A stretch of DNA of 64,000 bases. It comes from Aquiflexum gelatinilyticum (GTDB taxonomy: Bacteria > Bacteroidota > Bacteroidia > Cytophagales > Cyclobacteriaceae). Numbering within the stretch: the stretch's first letter is position 1; each line of letters starts with the position of its first letter. Of the stretch, positions 17,133-24,079 are shown piece after piece. The stretch is taken from positions 124,001-188,000 of the forward strand of contig NZ_JANSUY010000014.1 in NCBI RefSeq assembly GCF_024741135.1, written 5' to 3'. The translations under genes were made by a program, and so were the position numbers. The notes below the pieces were generated by a model. It had not been told where the DNA came from. It ran no database searches and saw only the letters and a list, made by a program, of their open reading frames with translations.

Positions 17133-18357
17133 CTTTGATAAAAGAAAATTTCGCCCAATTTTTTCGGTGCTTGATTTCGGGTTCTGAAAATCCCAATGCT
17201 CCAAATAAGGTAAGCTTTTCTATCCGGATTTCATGAGCTCCGGGTTTTAGACCATTGATATCGAGAACCACAAGGTATGCGCGTTGGCCGGTTGCGCCAT
17301 AGGACACTTTTTTCCATTCGGTAATTTTATTGCTGACTAGACTATCATTCAGGTATATTTTGTATAGGTCTTGTTGATTTTCCAAAGATGGCCAAGCCAA
17401 AGAATCGGGCAAAGTATGGATACCTTCTTTTATTTTTTCAAAATTTTTATTGTCTTCGTCATAATAGGCAATTGAAATACTCGTGAAATCACCAGAGATA
17501 TTTGCAGAAGGCATCATCGCGCGGGGAAATCTTTTTTGAGGATCTTTTTGATCCTCAAAATACATCGAATTGTCAGGCCACTCAAGTAGGTCTTGATCTA
17601 GGTTGGCATAATTGGCAAAATTAAAAAAACCCTTAGAGTCAGATTTTATAAGAGGTGCTGTCAATCCCATGATGAAAATAGAATAAGCAGAAATGGACCA
17701 TTTACCAAGATTGCTTTGATAGACTGCCTGGACGGTACTGAAAATGGAAGCATTTAGACTGGATTTAAATTTGTTTTTTTTCGAAAAGGCCGATAACAGC
17801 CCAAATCCAACCAATGAGGCTAAAAAAAAGAGGTAAATCATAAAAAAGTTAAGATCAAAATACCTATATAAAAAAAGTAAAAGTCCAAGGTAGAGGGTAA
17901 ATACGATAAAAATCATCCCCATCATCATTGGAAAAGCGAAAGCCATACTACAGATCTTCTCTAATTTCAAGACCATTTCCTGAGGCTTTTTGTATTGAAA
18001 ATCTCTTGAGTTTTTGAATAATTTTTCATTGATCACTCCATTTGGAAATGCATAGCTCAATCCCAATAATCCCGCCCAAGTAAATCTGAGAACAAGGTGG
18101 ACAGAAAAAAATATCTTGAATACGCTGACAATGATAGAGAGATAAAGTAGTACGAGATATGCACCTATAAATTCCAATCCATAATCCTGTGTCAATTTCA
18201 CAGCGAAATCATAAATCTGTGCTGGAAATGCAAAAATAAATGCCAAGGAAATACCTGAAATGATGACTTCAGGTTCCCAGCTGTTTCTTTGGAGGTTTTT
18301 AATCCATGCCAATTCTTCCGAAGAATCCTCAGGATTTGGTGTTTCATTGATTTCCAC
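17122..18357 (-). CDS. Polytopic membrane protein of unknown function
   Basis: The product has 411 residues. A short acidic N-terminus is followed by about six hydrophobic segments in residues 30-235 (for example IISGISLAFIFAFPAQIYDF, AYLVLLYLSIIVSVFKIFF, FPMMMGMIFIVFTLYLGLLL). The C-terminal 170 residues are soluble and beta-rich, containing VSYGATGQRAYLVVLDINGLKPGAHEIRIEKL, which looks like a small immunoglobulin-like fold. I recognise no family. It is transcribed alone and convergent with the globin gene. Confidence 0.6.
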   Translation of the reverse strand: MEINETPNPEDSSEELAWIKNLQRNSWEPEVIISGISLAFIFAFPAQIYDFAVKLTQDYGLEFIGAYLVLLYLSIIVSVFKIFFSVHLVLRFTWAGLLGLSYAFPNGVINEKLFKNSRDFQYKKPQEMVLKLEKICSMAFAFPMMMGMIFIVFTLYLGLLLFLYRYFDLNFFMIYLFFLASLVGFGLLSAFSKKNKFKSSLNASIFSTVQAVYQSNLGKWSISAYSIFIMGLTAPLIKSDSKGFFNFANYANLDQDLLEWPDNSMYFEDQKDPQKRFPRAMMPSANISGDFTSISIAYYDEDNKNFEKIKEGIHTLPDSLAWPSLENQQDLYKIYLNDSLVSNKITEWKKVSYGATGQRAYLVVLDINGLKPGAHEIRIEKLTLFGALGFSEPEIKHRKNWAKFSFIKVTS

Positions 18358-18486
18358 AGAGCAATCTGATTGGTTTTGAAAAATATGTCAAACCTAAAAA
18401 TAGATAAAAAAAGGTAATATCTGACAGTTACACCAAAAGGTGTTAGTCTGTCTTATTATAGGGAGTTGATTTAAAGTAGAATCAGG

Positions 18487-19101
18487 CTATACCGCTATCA
18501 ATTTAAAGTGGTAGTCCATTTTTTCAGGTCTTTGGAAGGAGATGGTTTTTCTCAGATGATAGAAAGCTTCCAATAGCATGGCATTTTCTATTTCCCCGGC
18601 ATCTACAGGTCTGAATCCTACCCACTCAATGATTTTTTTGACACTCAGCTTTTCAGCAGAATCAGGTCCGCAAAAGTAGGTTTCTTTTACCAAACCCATA
18701 GGATCTGATTTTGGGTAGTCGATTCCAAGGTTATTGAACGCCTTGAAGAGTTTGTTTTGACCGATGCTTTTTTTGATCAAAGTGGTATTGCAGGAAAATT
18801 CCGCAGTATAGGCACCATTTGTGCAATCGATAATGATTTTGTTTTTCAGATCGGATGCAGAAAGGCTTTCGCAGACCTTTGGAAGGTGCTCGTTTTCGCA
18901 GCAGATCAATAAAATATCTGACATCTCTATAGCAGTATCATAGCTGAAGATTTTGTCGAGGTACATGTTGAGTATTTTCCACTCAATTTCTTTGGTTACG
19001 AAGTCTTCTCGGACTCCAAAAACCACTGTTTGGTTCATGGCCAACATTTTGTTGCCAAGGGTGGAAGCAAGTTTTGTTCCGCCTAAGATTCCTATTTTCA
19101 T
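18487..19101 (-). CDS. NAD(P)-binding oxidoreductase, F420-reductase-like fold (copy 1)
   Basis: The product has 204 residues. MKIGILGGTKLASTLGNKML is a Rossmann G-x-x-G motif at the very N-terminus, followed by VVFGVRE where NADP specificity is often set. DILLICCENEHLP and IIIDCTNG are the typical strands of the NADP-oxidoreductase/F420-dependent family, and KAFNNLGIDYP matches its KAFNT-like block. F420 synthesis is not expected in this phylum, so a plain NAD(P)-linked reductase role is more likely. It forms a tandem pair with the gene at 19395-20009, of equal length. Substrate unknown. Confidence 0.7.
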   Translation of the reverse strand: MKIGILGGTKLASTLGNKMLAMNQTVVFGVREDFVTKEIEWKILNMYLDKIFSYDTAIEMSDILLICCENEHLPKVCESLSASDLKNKIIIDCTNGAYTAEFSCNTTLIKKSIGQNKLFKAFNNLGIDYPKSDPMGLVKETYFCGPDSAEKLSVKKIIEWVGFRPVDAGEIENAMLLEAFYHLRKTISFQRPEKMDYHFKLIAV

Positions 19102-19394
19102 ATCCTTTTAAAATGCTTGACTTTTGGGTGAAAAAGCCAATTGGTGGATGATAATTTATACCTTCTGAGTTGCGAGTAGAGTCTATTTGTATTCGGAAGG
19201 GATTGAAATATAGATAATTAGGTTTCTAACTCAAAATTATTTTTTGACAAAATTTGGAAGAAAAAATGAAATACAAATTAGTAATCATGACTGCCAAATA
19301 ACAAAATGAGAAGAGCTTTTTGAGGTGAAAAAAAATTTTCATTTTTTGAGAAAAACTGAACAAATCCAAGAAAATTGGAGTCAATTACTAAAGT

Positions 19395-20009
19395 TTAGAC
19401 CGTGATCAGCTTAAAATGGTATTCTGTTTTTTCCTTTTTGTTGGCGGCGATTTTTTTGCTCAGATGAAAAAATGCTTCAAGCAAAAATGCACTTTCGGAA
19501 GTACCTGCATCGATCGCTCGAAAGCCCGATTTTTCGATCAGTTTTTTGACTTTCAGTTTTTCTGGTCCATCTTGGCCACAAAAGTAGGTTTCTTTGATCA
19601 GACCCAGTACATCCGAATTGGGATAATCTATACCAAGGTTATTAAATGCCTTGTAGATGTTTTTGCCACTCAAAAAATGCTGTATCAGAAAGTAGTTGCA
19701 GTCATATTCATTGCCAAAGGATGCATTGGTACAATCTATGACAGTTTTGTTTTCCAAATCGGACTCTGAAAGACATTCACAAAGTTGGGTCAGGTGTTCA
19801 TTGTCGCAGCAAATCAGAATAAAATCAGAGCGAAGTACGGCTTCTCTGAATCCAAAAACTTTGTCAGCATGCATGCTGAGGATTTTCCATTCGATATCCT
19901 TGGCTACAAAATTTTCCCTAACGCCGAATATGACACTTGTGTCCGAAGAAAGAAATTTATTGCCCAATGCGGCGGCCAATTTGGTGGCGCCTAATATGCC
20001 TATTTTCAT
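19395..20009 (-). CDS. NAD(P)-binding oxidoreductase, F420-reductase-like fold (copy 2)
   Basis: The product has 204 residues and is a clear paralogue of the gene at 18487-19101. Shared stretches include FGVRE-F-x-K-x-IEWKIL, CTN, KAFNNLGIDYP and ETYFCG, ending YHFKLI-V. The Rossmann motif reads GILGATKLAAALGNKFL. The duplicates are separated by about 290 AT-rich bases with no visible gene, and each may have its own promoter. The two have diverged at more than a third of positions by eye, so the duplication is not recent. No neighbouring pathway gene suggests a substrate. Confidence 0.7.
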   Translation of the reverse strand: MKIGILGATKLAAALGNKFLSSDTSVIFGVRENFVAKDIEWKILSMHADKVFGFREAVLRSDFILICCDNEHLTQLCECLSESDLENKTVIDCTNASFGNEYDCNYFLIQHFLSGKNIYKAFNNLGIDYPNSDVLGLIKETYFCGQDGPEKLKVKKLIEKSGFRAIDAGTSESAFLLEAFFHLSKKIAANKKEKTEYHFKLITV

Positions 20010-20354
20010 TTTGCTGTATTATCAAACTTTGAGAAGTGAAGATGAATACACCATATCCTTTCTAGGGCTTGATCGATATGGTCAGTATAATTGACTTAGA
20101 TTATCGGAAAAAGGTGATTAAAACTTGGTATTGTTTTCCGAATCATGTGAAAATTAACATTTGAAAAAGAAATAACAAAATAAAATATTGAAATATAATA
20201 TTTTATTCAAACAAAGGGGTTCAGAATTAATGTTGAGGTTACATTTATCCAAATTAATTACGGTATCTATTTGAAATTAAGATCGTGGAACATCTTCTTC
20301 CAAAATTTTAAACCCTGTACCCCGTTGTTTGTTATCTTTCTTGAATCAACCCAT
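20010..20354. other. Divergent intergenic region with AT-rich inverted repeat
   Basis: This region separates the minus-strand reductase from the plus-strand esterase. ATAAAATATT (20180-20189) is matched by AATATTTTAT (20197-20206), a perfect 10-bp inverted repeat with a 7-base spacer. It may be an operator or chance in AT-rich DNA. No gene is evident. Confidence 0.4.
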
Positions 20355-21218
20355 ATGCCTTTTATGAAATTCTGTAACCGATATCTCCTTTTCACCATCC
20401 TAGCCATCTTTTCTTTTTCCTGTTCTTTCAAATCTGTTCAGCGAAGCAAAGGAATCACTTACATGGAAAATGAATCTTTGGGAAAACTTCCTGAAAAACA
20501 ATTGAATGTATTTGCTCCCAAAAAGACGAATGAGAGTAGTCCGGTCCTGCTTTTCATCCACGGAGGAAGCTGGAATTCAGGCAATAAAGACATTTACAAT
20601 TTTCTTGGATCGAGATTGGCAAGGAAAGGAATCGTATCGGTGATCATTGATTATCCGCTTAGCCCGGATTATCAGGTGCATGACATGGCCAAAGCTTCGG
20701 CACAGGCAGTCCGATGGACAAAGGAGAATATCAAAACCTATGGAGGCGATCCGGATGAAATCTTCGTAACTGGCCATTCCGCAGGAGGGCATTTGGCGAG
20801 TCTGATTTCGGTCCGTGATGAATATTTTGACACCTTGGGTGTGGAAAATCCCATAAAGGGAACAGTTTTGATAGATGCGGCGGGATTGGATATGTATTGG
20901 TTTTTGAAAGAAATGAATTATGCTCCGGGAACAGAATATCTTCGGGCATTCACAGATAACTCCCAAGTGTGGAAAGACACTTCTCCGATTTACTATTTGG
21001 ATGAAAAAGATCCCCCGATGCTGATCATGATGGGAGGGAAGACTCTGCCTGGAATCGAAAAGACAACAGAAAGATTTTTGGAAGAATACAAAAAGATAAA
21101 CCCTGAACCCAATTTTCACTTACAGAAAGGCAAAAAGCACAAGCCCATGATCGTACAGTTTATCTACAGCCCAAGCAAGGTTTACAAATGGATCGGGGAT
21201 TTTATAGAGGAAAATTGA
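20355..21218 (+). CDS. Secreted or lipoprotein alpha/beta hydrolase (esterase/lipase-like)
   Basis: The ATG at 20355 (or 20364) gives about 287 residues and a signal sequence ending in FSFSC, a possible but imperfect lipobox. Upstream in-frame starts would bury the signal. LLFIHGGSWNSG is the oxyanion-hole HGG motif, and VTGHSAGGHLASL holds the nucleophile Ser. The catalytic Asp and His are probably in the PPMLIMMGGK and QKGKKHKPM regions. This fits the BD-FAE/carboxylesterase group of alpha/beta hydrolases. It lies just before the duplicated dnaE2 3' fragment, at the island edge. Substrate unknown. Confidence 0.8.
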   Translation: MPFMKFCNRYLLFTILAIFSFSCSFKSVQRSKGITYMENESLGKLPEKQLNVFAPKKTNESSPVLLFIHGGSWNSGNKDIYNFLGSRLARKGIVSVIIDYPLSPDYQVHDMAKASAQAVRWTKENIKTYGGDPDEIFVTGHSAGGHLASLISVRDEYFDTLGVENPIKGTVLIDAAGLDMYWFLKEMNYAPGTEYLRAFTDNSQVWKDTSPIYYLDEKDPPMLIMMGGKTLPGIEKTTERFLEEYKKINPEPNFHLQKGKKHKPMIVQFIYSPSKVYKWIGDFIEEN

Positions 21219-21283
21219 TGGTGTAAAAGTTGTAAGTATGATTACAACAATTACCCATTTTAGGGAAAGGTGTAAATACGATT

Positions 21284-21406
21284 TCAATCCCCCGCATTCC
21301 AGTATTCCATCCTTTCGCAGCTGCTGACTTCGATGCTGTAGAAGTCAAATTCCTGCGTGACTTTGCCTTGGATCAGGTAGATGCCGCGGCCTTTGAAGGG
21401 ATATTT
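21284..21406 (-). pseudogene. Detached 3' end of a dnaE2-like polymerase gene (123-bp duplication, copy 1)
   Basis: These 123 bases match the last 41 codons, including the stop, of the polymerase gene at 24080-24202 in the same orientation, with three mismatches and no gap. The frame is open and ends in TGA. All three mismatches change an amino acid (Lys/Gln, Ala/Thr and Cys/Ser between the intact gene and this copy). There is no gene body attached, so it is a remnant or the distal half of an insertion duplication. Confidence 0.92.
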
Positions 21407-21431
21407 GATTCAAGTCTTCAGACTTGGACCA
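21406..21431 (+). repeat. REP-like palindrome, left edge of island
   Basis: TTCAAGTCTTCAGACTTGGA contains the palindrome CAAGTCT-TC-AGACTTG. The 26 bases here match the reverse complement of 24049-24074 with two mismatches. It directly follows the duplicated polymerase fragment, so it marks the island boundary. Confidence 0.75.
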
Positions 21432-21545
21432 TGTCAATACAGTCTTTGGACTGCTTTTTAAGTAAAAAATCAGAAATATCTATAAATAGCATAAGAGGAA
21501 TAATTCTAAAGGGATTCAGCAGATGGATTTGGGGAGTTTTTTAAG

Positions 21546-21692
21546 ATGTTAAATCCATCAGCTTCCTGTAATGACAATGAACCAATTCAGAAAAATTTAT
21601 ATATTGAAATGGCAAAACTGAAATATCCTGGAGAAAATTGGTTTGGCCCGATCAACCTTAATAATTCGCATGTACGTACAGAGGAGTTTTAA
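21546..21692 (+). CDS. Possible 48-residue ORF in the island
   Basis: An ATG at 21546 opens 48 codons ending in TAA, 12 bases before the next gene. Its second half (LKYPGENWFGPINLNNSHV) has more mixed composition than the surrounding AT-rich DNA would give by chance. No family was recognised and no Shine-Dalgarno is visible. It could be a truncated leftover of a larger gene. Confidence 0.25.
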   Translation: MLNPSASCNDNEPIQKNLYIEMAKLKYPGENWFGPINLNNSHVRTEEF

Positions 21693-21704
21693 TTAGATTC
21701 AAAC

Positions 21705-22019
21705 ATGAAAACCAAAACAATTAGAATTTTAGCTTTTTCCTTTAACATAATAATTCTATGCCTCTTGATAGTTTCTTTGGAGAATATGCGTTACTTTTTA
21801 AAACACCTATTAAGTTTTAACTTTTATTTTTATGAAACCATTGTAATCCTTATTCGATTTTTAGGCTTAATCCATAGCATAATGTTCTTTATATTTTTCT
21901 TCAAGAAAGACCAAAAAATGGATGAATATGCATTTCTTGAAAAACGTGAAGGCATTTTAAAGCTTGAAATTGAGAATGAGAGTTTGAAAAAGGCGCTAAA
22001 TGAAATCGAAAACAAATGA
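21705..22019 (+). CDS. Small membrane protein with C-terminal coiled coil (island pair, A)
   Basis: The product has 104 residues with two hydrophobic segments (about residues 7-24 and 43-65). A charged helical tail (EKREGILKLEIENESLKKAL) with heptad character follows, likely a cytoplasmic coiled coil. Its stop overlaps the ATG of the next gene by four bases (ATGA), so the pair is coupled. Both proteins have the same plan, two transmembrane segments plus a coiled-coil tail, suggesting a hetero-oligomeric membrane complex. No family was recognised. It lies in the AT-rich island between the polymerase duplications. Confidence 0.6.
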   Translation: MKTKTIRILAFSFNIIILCLLIVSLENMRYFLKHLLSFNFYFYETIVILIRFLGLIHSIMFFIFFFKKDQKMDEYAFLEKREGILKLEIENESLKKALNEIENK

Positions 22020-22312
22020 AAAACATCCCACAAATAATTGTTATAACGTTGTATTCAGGCATCATCTTGATTGTTATTTTCTTAATCAATGAATTTGAAT
22101 TTCAAGACATGTATCGGGCATCGAACGTCACTTCTTTTACGATTCTTTGTTTGCTTGCATTCTATTCCTACATAATCAGAGAATTTTTGAGGGGAGATTT
22201 TTCTAAATTAGAAACGGAAGCGAAACGGATTAAAGAAGAAAACCTGATTCTCAAAAAGAAGATATCCACGTTGGCACTGGAAAAGGAACTAAGAAAGATA
22301 AAGGAACAGTAG
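22016..22312 (+). CDS. Small membrane protein with C-terminal coiled coil (island pair, B)
   Basis: The product has 98 residues. Hydrophobic segments at about 7-25 and 40-56 are followed by KLETEAKRIKEENLILKKKISTLALEKEL, a strong coiled-coil candidate. It overlaps the preceding gene by four bases. Together the two look like a divergent duplicated pair. No known domain or catalytic motif is visible, and its function is open. Confidence 0.6.
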   Translation: MKNIPQIIVITLYSGIILIVIFLINEFEFQDMYRASNVTSFTILCLLAFYSYIIREFLRGDFSKLETEAKRIKEENLILKKKISTLALEKELRKIKEQ

Positions 22313-22386
22313 CTTTGGGGGATTTGCAATAAATCTTCTCCCCAAAATGGCCGATAATTATCCCAGTGAACACCTAAATGCTTCTC

Positions 22387-23451
22387 TTATTTTTTTAGGC
22401 TATCAGGCATACCAATTTTACCTGCAGAAGCACTCAAAGCACTTTTCATTTCGGCATTATCAATCTCTGAAAGTATTGGGTCAGTCCAATCAAATATTCT
22501 CTTTAAATTTTTACAGAAACCATCCTCATCTGGTTCTTTCACCGGAAAAGCATAGTTAAATGAAGGTTTAATTTTTTCATTGTAAGGGAATTTTGTAGAT
22601 GGAAATCTGACTCCATCTACCTCTGTGTTTTTCTTCAAGAAACTCATTAACAATTGTGGAATAATGTACTCAGGGTTGAAAGAATGATTATGTGGCGGAG
22701 CTGTTCTAAACAAACAGGCTACTGAAAATGGTAAATATGCAAAAAACCTTAATGCCGAAGGAATAAAATTGTCGGCTCTTAGTCCCCAAAGTACCGACTC
22801 AGGAAAATCGATAGTGATGACTTTAAAACTATCTTGATTTCTGAAATAGGAAACATAATATTGAGAAACATCCATACCATAAAAAATCTCTTTTTCGCAA
22901 AGTTCAATTGTATCTCCAAGGTACAAAGCGGGAACACCAGAAATACTGAATCTGTAGTTTCTGCATTTTCGCCTCTCCTGATATTTGATGTGGAACATAT
23001 CTTCCTTTATCAAAGAGTTGATTTTTCCTTTGTCCAATGTTAAAGGTCTTATTCGAAAAAAATCTTTTACATCTAAACTTTGAAATGCATCAAAAGACAT
23101 CTTGCCATTTTTGGAACTTTTATTTTCAGATGACGATGAAGTTCCATTTTCCTTTTTGTAACTCTCCATGAGTTCATTGAAATGATGGATCGCAGTTTCA
23201 TCATCATCCCTTAGCTTACTTTCAATGACTATCAAGATTAATCGATAAATGCCTTCAAACGTGGATTTTATGTTCAATATATCTAATCTGAAATAGTCAA
23301 ACTCGGAATCGCAAAAGCAATGAATTTCCTTGATGGTTTTCATATAAGTAAGTAAAAAATCATCTTTTTCATTCCCTGAATTAAAAGGAAAGGGAAATTT
23401 TATTTTGAATTTTTCCAAATCTATGATATAGACTTCGGTGGGTGTTGCCAT
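22387..23451 (-). CDS. RES-domain protein, putative NAD-targeting toxin-like effector
   Basis: The ATG at 23451 gives 354 residues; a TTG 15 codons upstream is possible but less likely. Residues 1-115 are helix-rich and charged, followed by a Ser/Asn/Lys linker (GTSSSSENKSSKNGK). From about residue 130 comes a RES-like core: FFRIRPL, then FHIKYQERRKCRNYRFSISG, then VPALYLGDTIELCEKEIF. It shows the family order of a conserved Arg before F/W, then Tyr in (A)LYL, then Glu a few residues later. RES proteins share an ADP-ribosyltransferase-like fold, and characterised ones deplete NAD+ or modify proteins. The long N-terminal helical part differs from minimal RES toxins. It is downstream of an unknown 125-residue gene with an 83-base gap (38 bases if the TTG start is used). 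The domain call is by eye. Confidence 0.6.
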   Translation of the reverse strand: MATPTEVYIIDLEKFKIKFPFPFNSGNEKDDFLLTYMKTIKEIHCFCDSEFDYFRLDILNIKSTFEGIYRLILIVIESKLRDDDETAIHHFNELMESYKKENGTSSSSENKSSKNGKMSFDAFQSLDVKDFFRIRPLTLDKGKINSLIKEDMFHIKYQERRKCRNYRFSISGVPALYLGDTIELCEKEIFYGMDVSQYYVSYFRNQDSFKVITIDFPESVLWGLRADNFIPSALRFFAYLPFSVACLFRTAPPHNHSFNPEYIIPQLLMSFLKKNTEVDGVRFPSTKFPYNEKIKPSFNYAFPVKEPDEDGFCKNLKRIFDWTDPILSEIDNAEMKSALSASAGKIGMPDSLKK

Positions 23452-23534
23452 TTTTTGTTGGTTTATGTTTTCAAATGTCTCAAACTGATTTCCCAAATAA
23501 TTAGAGTATGTTAAGATGGTTGAAGGTCAATTAA

Positions 23535-23912
23535 TTAACTGGTTTGGGGTGTTAATTCAATATTACTTAAAAAATCAAATTTTTCATTTCCCGGAATATC
23601 ATCGCCTCTCCTCGCCTTAAAAAGGAAATGTTTATTTGAATGGATAATCTCATCTGAAACAGAATCATAAATGGATCCATTTATGATAAATTCAACTGTG
23701 TCATTTTTGCAATTTTGTAGATGAATGTCCTCCAATTTGATTTCGTGAGTTTGGAAACTATATTCATTGAAATAGCTAGGTTTAAATTTTGAAAATAGGT
23801 TATAATAATGTGCCCTTATTGCTAAAGTAAATTCCCAAATAAGTCCATTTTTGTTTTCCAATGAGTTGTAGATTTCCTTTGCTAATTTATTATATTCATG
23901 TGTATTGTCCAT
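23535..23912 (-). CDS. Unknown 125-residue protein upstream of the RES gene
   Basis: The product starts with ATG at 23912. It has no signal peptide or membrane segment. The N-terminal half is helical (EYNKLAKEIYNSLENKNGLI ...) and the C-terminal half strand-rich (VEFIINGSIYDSV ... KHFLFKARRGDD). No family was recognised. It is first in a two-gene minus-strand unit with the RES gene, the usual place for an antitoxin, immunity protein or cofactor, but nothing in the sequence proves that. Its A+T-rich codon use matches the rest of the island rather than the polymerase gene next door. Confidence 0.55.
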   Translation of the reverse strand: MDNTHEYNKLAKEIYNSLENKNGLIWEFTLAIRAHYYNLFSKFKPSYFNEYSFQTHEIKLEDIHLQNCKNDTVEFIINGSIYDSVSDEIIHSNKHFLFKARRGDDIPGNEKFDFLSNIELTPQTS

Positions 23913-24048
23913 TTAAAATATTATTAGACCAATAGTATAAAAAATATTGATTAAATCAATAAAAAAGGTTTTTAATTTCCCTATTTCTTTTGATTCAATT
24001 CACCGGGATTCAATTTCAGTCTTAAATGGTTTAAATACACTTTTCGTG

Positions 24049-24074
24049 TGGTCCAAGTCTGGAGACTTGAACCA
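24049..24074 (+). repeat. REP-like palindrome, right edge of island
   Basis: TGGTCCAAGTCTGGAGACTT, extended to 26 bases, is the inverted counterpart of 21406-21431 with two mismatches. It ends five bases before the second copy of the 123-bp duplication, so the two palindromes face each other across the island. Confidence 0.75.
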
Positions 24075-24079
24075 TTCCC

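Noticed and set aside
18425-18455. Hairpin ACACC-AAAA-GGTGT as a terminator of the first reductase gene
   Set aside because: The stem is only 5-7 bp and no U-run follows on the minus strand, so it is not claimed as a terminator.
18487-20009. Naming the tandem pair F420-dependent NADP reductases
   Set aside because: The fold matches, but F420 biosynthesis is not expected in Bacteroidota, so only the NAD(P)-binding fold is claimed.
21284-21406. A functional short gene
   Set aside because: The open frame is only the duplicated tail of the polymerase, with no start or upstream body.
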